A stretch of 64,000 nucleotides of DNA from Pseudomonas sp. S09G 359 (GTDB taxonomy: Bacteria; Pseudomonadota; Gammaproteobacteria; Pseudomonadales; Pseudomonadaceae), in assembly GCF_002843605.1 (NCBI RefSeq), contig NZ_CP025263.1:5423501-5487500 (forward strand), read 5' to 3'. Under the pieces are notes generated by a model. That model saw only the letters and a program-made list of their open reading frames with translations. It was not told the origin of the DNA and ran no database searches. The position numbers and the translations under genes are program-made. Of this stretch, positions 38,544 through 46,753 are shown in pieces; position 1 is the first letter of the stretch, and every line of letters begins with the position of its first letter.

Positions 38544-40013
38544 TCAGTCTAATCCGCGTGGTAGCTGCAAGGTGACCCGCAACCCACCCTCGCGCAGGTT
38601 CTGCAAACTCACTTCGCCGCCATGGCTGTGGGCGATGTTGCGCGCAATCCCCAACCCCAGCCCATAACCCTGCTGCTGCCCGGCCAGGCGAAAGTGCGGC
38701 TCGAACACCTGCTCCAAACGCTGTTCCGGCACGCCAGGCCCTTCGTCATCCACATGCAGGACGAATTCCGCACCATCGTCTTCGATGTGCAAATGCGCGT
38801 TCTGCCCGTACTTCAAGGCGTTGTCGATCAGGTTGCCGATGCAACGCTTAAGCGCCAGCGGCTTGCCCGGGTAGGCCGCCAATGCCGCGCCATTCAGGGT
38901 CACGCGGCCGTTGCCGTTAGGCGCCACATACGGCTCCACCAGGCATTCGAGCACATGGTTGAGGTCGACCGGCTGGATGTTTTCGTGGATGTCGGTGTCT
39001 TTCACGCATTGCAGCGCGCCTTTCACCAGCAGCTCCAGCTCATCCAAGTCACGGCCGAATTTGGTTTGCAGGTTCTCGTCTTCGAGCAATTCCACGCGCA
39101 GGCGCAGGCGGGTGATGGGGGTGCGCAAGTCGTGGGAAATTGCGCTGAACAACTGGCTACGCTCGGTCAGGTAGCGGCTGATGCGTTCGCGCATGGCATT
39201 GAACGCGCGGCCTACTTCCACCACTTCGCTGCCGCCGCCTTCGGCCACCGGCTCCACATCCGCGCCCAAGGACATGTCCCGCGCCGCCCGCGCCAGGCGC
39301 TTGAGCGGCCGGCTTTGCCAGTGCACCAGCAGGCCGATGAACAGCAGCAGAAAGCCGCTGGTCAGCACGATAAACCACACCTGCTGGGACGGCAGGCCTT
39401 GTTCTTCCAGGCTGGTGTAGGGCTCGGGCAGCAGCGAGGCGATGTACAGCCATTCCCCCGGTGCAAGCTGGATCTGGGTCACCAGCACCGGCGGGTTCAC
39501 CGGCTCCAGGGTCAGCGCGTAGTGCGCCCAGGAGCGTGGCAGTTCATCGAGCTTGAGACCGGCATTGAAGATGCGCAGGTCTTCGGCGCTGACGAACTCC
39601 ACCGAGATATGCACATCGGCGCCGAGGGTCTGGCGCAACACTTCATCCACGGCCACCAGCACCGCCTGTTTGCGCGGGGTCTGCGGCAGTATCTCCATGT
39701 CCAGGGGGCGGTCATTGAGGGTCACCACAAACCGCGTGCCGCCCATACTGCGCAACTGGTCGAGAACCAACGGCCGATAGGCCACCGGCAACGAACGGAA
39801 ATAACTCACACTGGCGGTCATCGAATGCGCCAGGCTGCGGGCACTGGTGACCAGGCCTTCGAGCTGGGTGGCGCGCAATTGCGAGACCCAGATCACGCTG
39901 GACAGCGCTTGGGCGAACAGCACCGCCAGCAGGGTCAGCAGCAGCATGCGCCCCAGCAGCGAGCGCGGCACCGGGAAGCGGCGGCGGCGCTCGATCAGGT
40001 GTTCAGTGGGCAT
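38544..40013 (-). CDS. gtrS: Sensor histidine kinase GtrS (glucose/2-ketogluconate signalling)
   Basis: This 489-residue membrane kinase is the partner of GltR. Helix 1 lies at about 20-45, then a periplasmic domain of about 165 residues (ending near 210), helix 2 at 213-232, HAMP, and the H-box AISHDLRTPITRL with H294. ATP-binding motifs follow, ending in GYGLGLGIARNIAHSHGG. In P. aeruginosa GtrS senses 2-ketogluconate and 6-phosphogluconate and modulates GltR; the ligand here is inferred from the neighbourhood. Its start overlaps gltR by 11 bases. The ATG at 40013 is preferred over an upstream in-frame start. Confidence 0.88.
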   Translation of the reverse strand: MPTEHLIERRRRFPVPRSLLGRMLLLTLLAVLFAQALSSVIWVSQLRATQLEGLVTSARSLAHSMTASVSYFRSLPVAYRPLVLDQLRSMGGTRFVVTLNDRPLDMEILPQTPRKQAVLVAVDEVLRQTLGADVHISVEFVSAEDLRIFNAGLKLDELPRSWAHYALTLEPVNPPVLVTQIQLAPGEWLYIASLLPEPYTSLEEQGLPSQQVWFIVLTSGFLLLFIGLLVHWQSRPLKRLARAARDMSLGADVEPVAEGGGSEVVEVGRAFNAMRERISRYLTERSQLFSAISHDLRTPITRLRLRVELLEDENLQTKFGRDLDELELLVKGALQCVKDTDIHENIQPVDLNHVLECLVEPYVAPNGNGRVTLNGAALAAYPGKPLALKRCIGNLIDNALKYGQNAHLHIEDDGAEFVLHVDDEGPGVPEQRLEQVFEPHFRLAGQQQGYGLGLGIARNIAHSHGGEVSLQNLREGGLRVTLQLPRGLD

Positions 40014-40737
40014 TGCCGGCAACCACGCTGGCTGCCAGCTGATAACCACTGCCGCGTACGGTGCGGATCAGCTTCGGGGGTTTTTCGGTATCGCGCAGGC
40101 GTTGCCGCAGGCGGCTCACGGCCATGTCGACGATACGGTCCAGCGGCATCAGGTCACGGCCACGGGTGGCGTTGCCGATAGTGTCGCGGTCGAGAATCTG
40201 TTGGGGGTGGTCGAGAAACAACTTGAGCAGCGCAAAGTCGGCACCGGAAAGGATCACCTCTTCACCGTCCACGTGAAACAGCCGGTGGCTGATCATGTCC
40301 AGGCGCCATTCACCGAACACCAACACGTCGCCACCGCCGCTGCGCTCCTGGCCAAACTGGCAGCGACGCAACAGGGCCTTGATCCGCGCCTGCAGCTCGC
40401 GCGGGCTGAACGGCTTGCCGATATAGTCGTCGGCCCCCAGCTCCAGGCCGATCACACGGTCGGCCTCGTCGGAACTGGCGGTGAGCATGATGATCGGCAC
40501 CTGCGCCTGGCGCGGGTGCTGGCGGATCCAGCGGCAAAGGCTGAAACCGTCTTCGTCCGGCAACATCACATCCAGGATAACCAGGTCGCACGGCGCCTCG
40601 TTCATCGCCTGGCGGAACCCCGCGCCATCCGGCACGCCACGCACCTGGAAACCGGCGCGACTGAGGTAGGTTTGCAGCAATTCGCGGATTTCCTGGTCGT
40701 CATCGACGAGGAGAATCGATTTACTGATTACGCTCAC
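40003..40737 (-). CDS. gltR: OmpR-type response regulator GltR
   Basis: This 244-residue regulator has a receiver domain (D56 in LVILDVMLPDEDG) and an OmpR/PhoB winged helix (LRQRLRDTEKPPKLIRTVRGSGYQL). GltR controls glucose transport genes in Pseudomonas. The start is GTG at 40737, supported by AAGGAGGA at ideal spacing; no ATG fits. Directly before that ribosome site is AACAACAA, a consensus Crc/Hfq target. It overlaps gtrS and lies downstream of edd-glk with a REPIN in between. Confidence 0.92.
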   Translation of the reverse strand: MSVISKSILLVDDDQEIRELLQTYLSRAGFQVRGVPDGAGFRQAMNEAPCDLVILDVMLPDEDGFSLCRWIRQHPRQAQVPIIMLTASSDEADRVIGLELGADDYIGKPFSPRELQARIKALLRRCQFGQERSGGGDVLVFGEWRLDMISHRLFHVDGEEVILSGADFALLKLFLDHPQQILDRDTIGNATRGRDLMPLDRIVDMAVSRLRQRLRDTEKPPKLIRTVRGSGYQLAASVVAGNAH

Positions 40738-40747
40738 GGGGTCCTCC

Positions 40748-40755
40748 TTGTTGTT
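40748..40755 (-). promoter_or_regulatory. Crc/Hfq-type CA motif at the gltR ribosome site
   Basis: On the minus strand AACAACAA immediately precedes GGAGGA and fits AAnAAnAA exactly. Binding of Hfq/Crc here would block translation of gltR when preferred carbon sources are present. Confidence 0.55.
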
Positions 40756-40776
40756 ATGGGGGGTTCTTGAGGGCCC

Positions 40777-40858
40777 TATCGGGGCAAGTCGAATCGTCGC
40801 ACCGCCCCTCCCACAATTTGAAATGCATTCCAATGTGGGAGCGGGCTTGCTCGCGAAG
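40777..40858. repeat. REPIN with the same variant arm as at 3715
   Basis: The left arm (40781-40815) is identical over 35 bases to 3723-3757. The right arm is of the GTGGGAGCGGGCTTGCTCGCGAA type. It sits between glk and gltR inside the probable operon. Confidence 0.82.
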
Positions 40859-40871
40859 GGGCCCTCAGCCC

Positions 40872-41828
40872 TTACGCAAAAGCCTGCTCGAGCGCAACGC
40901 CAGCCCCGGTCAGCCCGGAATACGGCGCGGTCACCAACCACACCGGAATACCCTTGAAGTAGTCGCTCATGCAGCCCTTGTCACTGAAGCTCTTGGCAAA
41001 GCCGCTGTTGATAAAGAAGTCGGCAAACCTCGGAATCACCCCGCCCACGATATACACACCACCGCGTCCACCGGTGGTCAGCACGTTATTGCCGGCTACC
41101 CGGCCCAGCCAGATGCTGAACTGGTCCAATACTTCCATGGCGATCGGGTCACCGGCCAGGCCTGCCGCCGTAATGGCTTCGGGCGTGTCCAACACCGGCA
41201 CATGCCCGTCCACGGCACAGATCGCCCGGTACAGACGCGGCAAGCCGCCACCGCTCAAGGCGGTTTCGGCGCTGACGTGGCCGATTTCAGTGTAGATGTG
41301 CTGCCACAGCTGGGTTTCACGCGGGCTGCTCAGGGGCAGGTCGACATGCCCGCCCTCCCCCGGCAACGCCGCATAACGGCCGGCGCCGAGGTCCAGCAAG
41401 GTACCGACGCCCAGGCCAGTGCCAGGGCCGATCACCACCGCGGGGCGCAACGGCTCCGGGGTGCCTGCGCAGACCACACGAAATTCGTCGGGTTGCAGGC
41501 GGGTCATGCCCAGGGCCATGGCTGAGAAGTCATTGACCAGCAGCAGCTCATCCACCTGCAAGGTCTGGCAAAAGGCGGTCTTGCTCAGGCGCCAGTGGTT
41601 GTTGGTGAATTTAAATTCATCGCCACTCACCGGCCCGGCAACTGACAGGCACACCGCGCCGATATCGCCGATTTTAAGCCCTTCTTCCTGGAGATAGACC
41701 TTGATCGCATCCTCCGGGCTTTTGTGATCCGCCGTGGCATGCACCCGAATCGACTGCAGTGCCGAATCCTGCCACAACGCAAAACGGGCGTTGGTACCCC
41801 CGATATCACCGACCAGCGCAAGTTTCAC
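40872..41828 (-). CDS. glk: Glucokinase
   Basis: This 318-residue cytosolic enzyme phosphorylates glucose with ATP to glucose 6-phosphate. It belongs to the bacterial Glk family rather than ROK: the ATP phosphate-binding motif [12 protein letters not shown] is at residues 7-18, and [12 protein letters not shown] is in the middle. It overlaps the end of edd by 4 bases (ATGA), so both are translated from one message in the Entner-Doudoroff operon. Confidence 0.95.
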   Translation of the reverse strand: MKLALVGDIGGTNARFALWQDSALQSIRVHATADHKSPEDAIKVYLQEEGLKIGDIGAVCLSVAGPVSGDEFKFTNNHWRLSKTAFCQTLQVDELLLVNDFSAMALGMTRLQPDEFRVVCAGTPEPLRPAVVIGPGTGLGVGTLLDLGAGRYAALPGEGGHVDLPLSSPRETQLWQHIYTEIGHVSAETALSGGGLPRLYRAICAVDGHVPVLDTPEAITAAGLAGDPIAMEVLDQFSIWLGRVAGNNVLTTGGRGGVYIVGGVIPRFADFFINSGFAKSFSDKGCMSDYFKGIPVWLVTAPYSGLTGAGVALEQAFA

Positions 41829-43651
41829 TTAAGCGTCTCCAAGGCACAGGTAAAGGCGCTGGCGCCCTGCTCTGCGGAGCTTGCGGCCAAGCGCATAAAT
41901 GCAAACAGCTCGCGACCGGCCCCCACGTTATTGCCCAACAGGCCCGTGGCAGGCGTGCGCGCTGCAAATTCTTCGGCGTCCACTTTAAGCTCCAAGGTGC
42001 CCGTGACGCCATCCACGCGAATGATGTCGCCATCGCGCACGCGCGCCAGCGGCCCGCCGCTCTGGGCTTCGGGGTTCACGTGGATCGCGGCGGGGATCTT
42101 ACCCGACGCGCCGGACATACGCCCGTCCGTTACCAGTGCCACTTTGAAGCCACGGTCCTGCAACACACCGAGGAACGGCGTCATCTTGTGCAGTTCGGGC
42201 ATGCCATTGGAGCGCGGGCCCTGGAAGCGCATCACCGCGACAAAGTCTTTTTCCAGCTGGCCGGCCTTGAAGGCGTCGGCCAGGTCCTGTTGGTCCTGGA
42301 ACACCACCGCCGGTGCTTCGACCACTTGGTGTTCAAGGGCTACCGCCGAGACTTTCATCACCCCACGGCCGAGGTTGCCTTCCATTACGCGCAAGCCGCC
42401 TTCCGGGGAGAACGCACGGGCCACCGGGCGCAGGATGGTTTCGTCGAGGCTCTCGATGGGCCCGTCGCGCCAGATCAGCTCGCCGTCGACCAGGAACGGT
42501 TCCTGGGTGTAACGGCTCAGGCCCTTGCCGGCCACGGTGTTGACGTCTTCGTGGAGCAGGCCGGCTTCGAGCAGTTCGCGGATCAGGAACGACATGCCGC
42601 CCGCCGCCTGGAAGTGGTTGATGTCCGCCTTGCCGTTTGGATACACATGAGACAGGGTCGGCACCACCTCGGAGAGGTCGGCCATGTCATCCCAGGTCAG
42701 GATGATGCCCGCCGACATGGCAATAGCCGGCATGTGCAGGGTGTGGTTGGTGGAGCCGCCGGTGGCGTTGAGGGCGATGATGGAGTTGACGATGGACTTC
42801 TCGTCGACGATCTCGCCGATCGGCGTGAAGTTGCCATTGGCCTTGGTCAGGCGGGTGACCTGGTGCGCGGCTTCGCGGGTCAGCGCATCCCGCAGCGGGG
42901 TGTACGGGTTGACGAACGAGGCGCCCGGCAAGTGCAGGCCCATCACTTCCATCAACAACTGGTTGGTGTTGGCGGTACCGTAGAAGGTGCAGGTGCCGGG
43001 GCTGTGGTAGGACTTCATCTCCGATTCCAGCAGCTCTTCGCGGGTGGCCTTGCCTTCGGCGTAGCGCTGGCGCACATCGGCTTTCTGCTTGTTGGAGATG
43101 CCCGACGGCATCGGCCCACCCGGTACGAAGATCATCGGCAGGTGGCCGTAGCGCAGCGCGCCCATCATCAGGCCCGGCACGATCTTGTCGCAGATACCCA
43201 GCATCAGCGCGGCATCGAACATATTGTGGGACAGCGCTACCGCCGTCGACATGGCAATCACTTCACGGCTGAGCAGGCTCAGCTCCATGCCCGGCTCGCC
43301 TTGGGTCACGCCATCGCACATGGCCGGGGTGCCGCCGGCGAACTGGCCGACCGAGCCGACTTCACGCAGGGCTTTCTTGATTTGTTCCGGGAAGTGCTCG
43401 TAGGGCTGGTGCGCCGAGAGCATGTCGTTATATGACGAAACAATTGCCACGTTGGCGGCATTCATCATACGCAGGCTATTTTTATCTTCAGTGCCGCAAC
43501 CGGCCACGCCGTGGGCGAAGTTGGCGCATTGCAGCTTACCGCGCATCGGGCCGTCGCTGGCTGCGCCGCGAATGAGCGCAAGGTAAGCCTCGCGGGTGGC
43601 GCGGCTGCGGGCGATAAGCCGTTCGGTGACCTCAAGAACGCGGGGATGCAT
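41825..43651 (-). CDS. edd: 6-Phosphogluconate dehydratase
   Basis: Edd dehydrates 6-phosphogluconate to 2-keto-3-deoxy-6-phosphogluconate, the first dedicated step of the Entner-Doudoroff pathway. The 608-residue length and IlvD/Edd signatures are typical: [56 protein letters not shown] and [13 protein letters not shown]. Cysteines in these motifs bind the 4Fe-4S cluster. GGAG precedes the ATG. It is divergent from gapA, with two HexR operators in the gap. Confidence 0.97.
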   Translation of the reverse strand: MHPRVLEVTERLIARSRATREAYLALIRGAASDGPMRGKLQCANFAHGVAGCGTEDKNSLRMMNAANVAIVSSYNDMLSAHQPYEHFPEQIKKALREVGSVGQFAGGTPAMCDGVTQGEPGMELSLLSREVIAMSTAVALSHNMFDAALMLGICDKIVPGLMMGALRYGHLPMIFVPGGPMPSGISNKQKADVRQRYAEGKATREELLESEMKSYHSPGTCTFYGTANTNQLLMEVMGLHLPGASFVNPYTPLRDALTREAAHQVTRLTKANGNFTPIGEIVDEKSIVNSIIALNATGGSTNHTLHMPAIAMSAGIILTWDDMADLSEVVPTLSHVYPNGKADINHFQAAGGMSFLIRELLEAGLLHEDVNTVAGKGLSRYTQEPFLVDGELIWRDGPIESLDETILRPVARAFSPEGGLRVMEGNLGRGVMKVSAVALEHQVVEAPAVVFQDQQDLADAFKAGQLEKDFVAVMRFQGPRSNGMPELHKMTPFLGVLQDRGFKVALVTDGRMSGASGKIPAAIHVNPEAQSGGPLARVRDGDIIRVDGVTGTLELKVDAEEFAARTPATGLLGNNVGAGRELFAFMRLAASSAEQGASAFTCALETLK

Positions 43652-43771
43652 GTGTAGAACTCCAGGCTAACGGATGTGGCGACCCTCGTTCCTATGCCGT
43701 TCAAACGCCCGCAGCTCATGGGATGGCAGGGTGTCGTTTGAATCATCGGACCAGTTGATTCAGGTCACTCG

Positions 43772-43786
43772 TTGTAGATTGAACAA
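43772..43786. promoter_or_regulatory. HexR operator 1
   Basis: TTGT-N7-ACAA, the binding pattern known for HexR of P. putida, is found 121 bases upstream of edd and 87 bases before the gapA start. HexR releases DNA when it binds 2-keto-3-deoxy-6-phosphogluconate. Confidence 0.75.
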
Positions 43787-43833
43787 AATATTGCCACTAA
43801 AAAGGCTTGTTTTCTATTTTTATGCGAATAATC

Positions 43834-43848
43834 TTGTAATTCTTACAA
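43834..43848. promoter_or_regulatory. HexR operator 2
   Basis: A second TTGT-N7-ACAA lies 25 bases before the gapA start codon and 62 bases (centre to centre) from the first, so one operator probably serves each divergent promoter. Confidence 0.75.
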
Positions 43849-43872
43849 CAAATCGACGACAGGCACTTTCCA

Positions 43873-44874
43873 ATGACTCTTCGTATCGCAATCAATGGTT
43901 TTGGCCGTATTGGCCGTAATGTCCTGCGCGCACTGTATACCCAAGGCTACCGCCAGGATTTGCAGATCGTCGCCATCAACGATCTGGGCGACAGTTCGAT
44001 CAACGCCCACCTGCTCAAATACGACACCGTACATGGCACTTTCGACGCAGAGGTCGCCCACGATCAGGAAAGCCTGACCGTTAATGGTGACCGGATTGCC
44101 GTGAGTGCCATTCGCAACCCCGCCGACCTGCCGTGGGCGGCGCATAAGATCGACGTGGTGTTCGAATGCACCGGTCTGTTCACCGACCGTGACAAGGCTG
44201 CCGCCCATATTACCGCCGGCGCGCGCAAGGTGATCATCTCGGCACCGGCCAAAGGCGCAGACGCCACCGTGGTGTATGGCGTGAACCATGACATTCTGCG
44301 TCAATCCCACCAGATCATCTCCAACGCGTCGTGCACCACCAACTGCCTGGCGCCTGTGGCTCAGGTGCTGCACCGTGAACTGGGTATCGAAAGCGGCCTG
44401 ATGACCACCATTCATGCCTACACCAACGACCAGAACCTGACCGACGTTTACCACACCGACCCGTACCGCGCGCGTTCGGCCACCCAGAACATGATCCCGA
44501 GCAAGACCGGCGCCGCAGAAGCGGTCGGCCTGGTGCTGCCGGAGCTGGCAGGCAAGCTGACCGGCATGGCGGTGCGCGTGCCGGTGATCAACGTGTCGTT
44601 GGTGGACCTCACCGTGCAGCTGAAAAAAGACGCCACGGCAGAGGAAGTCAACGCGCTGCTCAAGGAAGCCAGCCAGCACTCGAAGATCCTCGGCTACAAC
44701 ACCCTGCCGCTGGTTTCCAGTGACTTCAACCATAACCCGCTGTCGTCGATTTTCGATGCCAATCACACCAAGGTCAGCGGCAAGTTGCTTAAAGTGCTGG
44801 CTTGGTATGACAACGAGTGGGGCTTCTCCAACCGTATGCTGGATAACTGCCTGGCTTTGTGTAACGCCGAGTAA
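43873..44874 (+). CDS. gapA: Glyceraldehyde-3-phosphate dehydrogenase (type I)
   Basis: This 333-residue NAD-dependent enzyme is from the lower glycolytic route. The N-terminal dinucleotide motif is [15 protein letters not shown], and the active-site segment [12 protein letters not shown] carries the catalytic C154. [18 protein letters not shown] closes the C-terminus. It is divergent from edd-glk-gltR-gtrS. The HexR operators show that it is induced together with the Entner-Doudoroff genes during glucose growth. Confidence 0.96.
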   Translation: MTLRIAINGFGRIGRNVLRALYTQGYRQDLQIVAINDLGDSSINAHLLKYDTVHGTFDAEVAHDQESLTVNGDRIAVSAIRNPADLPWAAHKIDVVFECTGLFTDRDKAAAHITAGARKVIISAPAKGADATVVYGVNHDILRQSHQIISNASCTTNCLAPVAQVLHRELGIESGLMTTIHAYTNDQNLTDVYHTDPYRARSATQNMIPSKTGAAEAVGLVLPELAGKLTGMAVRVPVINVSLVDLTVQLKKDATAEEVNALLKEASQHSKILGYNTLPLVSSDFNHNPLSSIFDANHTKVSGKLLKVLAWYDNEWGFSNRMLDNCLALCNAE

Positions 44875-44897
44875 ATCCGTTTTGTGATGAGCTTTAT

Positions 44898-44984
44898 GTG
44901 GGAGGGGGCTTGCCCCCGATTGCAGTGTGTCAGTCACTACATTCATAACTGACCCATCGCTATCGGGGGCAAGCCCCCTCCCAC
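44898..44984. repeat. REPIN, GGGGG type
   Basis: GTGGGAGGGGGCTTGCCCCCGAT and its inverse are separated by about 40 bases, between gapA and the Fur-controlled sigma factor gene. Confidence 0.9.
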
Positions 44985-45032
44985 ATTTGACCCGTGCAAG
45001 GCCTGCAGAAATAGTTCCTTGCCATTTGTGTT

Positions 45033-45051
45033 GATGATAAGCATTATCATT
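45033..45051 (+). promoter_or_regulatory. Fur box upstream of the ECF sigma gene
   Basis: GATGATAAGCATTATCATT has strong dyad symmetry (TGATAA..TTATCA) and matches the 19-base Fur consensus well. It lies 26 bases before the start codon, overlapping the likely promoter. Confidence 0.78.
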
Positions 45052-45076
45052 AACTGCAAATCGGTCTGGTAGCACT

Positions 45077-45595
45077 GTGAGCCAATCTCGTTTCAACCAA
45101 GTCTTTCTCACCCAACGGGTGATTCTGCTTCGTACCTTGCAGCGGATGGTGAACAACCACAGCACCGCCGAGGACCTGTTGCAGGAAACCTACCTGCGCG
45201 TCACCCGTGCCCTCAGCGAGCGGCCAATCGACCACCTCGAGCCCTTCGTCTATCAAACCGCGCGCAACCTGGCGCTGGACCACCTGCGTTCGCGCAGGAT
45301 CCAGGCCCGTACGCTGCAGGAAGATGTTCCGCTGGACATCCTGCAAAGCGTCGCCGCCCCCATCAGCACCCCCGAAGACGCCACCCAGGCCGAGCAATTG
45401 CTTGAGCACCTGAGTGTCAGCCTAGGGCAGTTGAGCGCCCGCCAGCAGCAGATTTTCATCCTCAGCCGCCTGCACGGTTGCAGCTACCAGGAGATTGCCG
45501 ATCAGCTGGAAGTGTCCTTGAGCACCGTGCAAAAGGAACTCAAATTGATCATGGCCATCTGCGTAGGTGTGGCCGAAAGGCTGGATCGGCCTTAA
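45077..45595 (+). CDS. FecI-type ECF sigma factor (HxuI-like)
   Basis: This 172-residue iron-starvation ECF sigma factor has sigma region 2 (about 15-80, AEDLLQETYLRVTRAL and FVYQTARNLALDHLRSRR) and region 4 (about 115-165, LSARQQQIFILSRLHGCSYQEIADQLEVSLSTVQKEL). It starts with GTG at 45077. It is followed by its FecR-type regulator and a TonB receptor that has a signalling domain, a complete cell-surface signalling set. Expression is probably repressed by Fur with iron. Confidence 0.9.
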   Translation: MSQSRFNQVFLTQRVILLRTLQRMVNNHSTAEDLLQETYLRVTRALSERPIDHLEPFVYQTARNLALDHLRSRRIQARTLQEDVPLDILQSVAAPISTPEDATQAEQLLEHLSVSLGQLSARQQQIFILSRLHGCSYQEIADQLEVSLSTVQKELKLIMAICVGVAERLDRP

Positions 45596-45669
45596 GCTCC
45601 ACCCGACAGATATGTCGAATCAAGCTGTAGGAAAGATGAACAGAACGTGGCCAAGACCCGAGGCACACC

Positions 45670-46638
45670 GTGACGGACCCGAATAAACTGCGCCCCCATG
45701 AGCTGGCTCATGAGGTGTTGCAAGACATGGCTATGGACCAAGCCCTCGACTGGCTGATCGCCTTGCAGTGCCCGCAGCCTGGGCAGCAGGCCGAGTTTGA
45801 AGCCTGGCTGGCCAGCGACCCCACCCATGTGCATGCCTTCGCCAAGGCCCAGGCTGCCTGGGGTGGCGCGCCGGTGCACAGCGCCGCCGTCGCCTTGGCC
45901 GCGCCGCGCAAGCCCAGCGCCTGGCGGCGGATCAAGCCGCATTGGAAACCGCTGGCCACCGCCGCCGTGTTGTTGATCGGCCTGTTCAGCTTCAGCAACC
46001 TGCCGGTGCGCCTGCAAGCCGACCACCTCACCGTCGTCGGCGAACGCCAGCGCCTGCAATTGGACGATGGCTCCAAGGTGCTGCTCAACACCAACTCGGC
46101 GTTTTCCAGCAGCATCAAGGACCACCAGCGCATCGCCCGCCTGTACCAGGGCGAGGCGTTTTTCGAAATTGCCCCCAGCCACGGCCTGCCCCTGGAAATC
46201 GATGCCGGCCCCGTGCGCGCCAGCGTGCGCGACACCGCCTTCGCCGTGCGCTACCTCAATGGCGAAGCCCAGGTGCAGGTACAACGCGGCGATGTCGACC
46301 TGAGCAACACCTTCGACGATGCCCGCGTACGCCTGAGCGCCGGTGAAAGTATCCGCATCGGGCCCAAGGGCTTTGGCCAACCGGCCAAGCTCAATGCCAA
46401 CAAAGACCTGGCCTGGGTGCAGGGTCGGCTGATTTTCGAAAACTGCCCGATGAGCGAAGTGCTCGCCGAGCTGCGTCGCTACTACCCCGGCTGGATCGTC
46501 AACACCAACGAGCAACTCGCCAGTGTCGCCGTCACCGGCAACTACCGCCTCGACCAGCCCCTGGACGTAGTGCGCTCGCTGGCGCACATCACCTCGGCCA
46601 AGCTGTCGGAATACCCCGCGCTGGTGATTTTGAACTAA
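45670..46638 (+). CDS. FecR-type anti-sigma/sigma regulator (HxuR-like)
   Basis: This 322-residue single-pass membrane regulator has an N-terminal cytosolic domain (about 15-75, ALDWLIALQCP then EFEAWLASDPTHVHAFAKAQAAW). A membrane helix lies near 95-112, and the periplasmic FecR domain (QRLQLDDGSKVLLNTNSAFSS, DTAFAVRYL) and C-terminal secretin/TonB-like STN-binding part (about 250-322) follow. It relays the receptor signal to the ECF sigma factor. It starts with GTG at 45670, 74 bases after the sigma gene. Confidence 0.9.
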   Translation: MTDPNKLRPHELAHEVLQDMAMDQALDWLIALQCPQPGQQAEFEAWLASDPTHVHAFAKAQAAWGGAPVHSAAVALAAPRKPSAWRRIKPHWKPLATAAVLLIGLFSFSNLPVRLQADHLTVVGERQRLQLDDGSKVLLNTNSAFSSSIKDHQRIARLYQGEAFFEIAPSHGLPLEIDAGPVRASVRDTAFAVRYLNGEAQVQVQRGDVDLSNTFDDARVRLSAGESIRIGPKGFGQPAKLNANKDLAWVQGRLIFENCPMSEVLAELRRYYPGWIVNTNEQLASVAVTGNYRLDQPLDVVRSLAHITSAKLSEYPALVILN

Positions 46639-46656
46639 ATGAGAATTATTTTTACT
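46638..46656 (+). promoter_or_regulatory. Candidate Fur box before the haem receptor gene
   Basis: AATGAGAATTATTTTTACT overlaps the stop codon of the FecR gene. It retains the NATNATNAT pattern of Fur sites in one half but is less symmetrical than the box at 45033. Confidence 0.45.
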
Positions 46657-46753
46657 CGATAGCCTTCGGCGGTACGTCTCGTCTTAGCCAATGCAACTGA
46701 TTCCTATTCGGTTCGGTTCGCAACTATAAGATTCGTACCCCGGAGCGCTCTCG

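Noticed and set aside
41759..43435. Long open frame antisense to edd
   Set aside because: It is a shadow of edd, with His/Gly/Arg-rich low-complexity sequence and no start signal.
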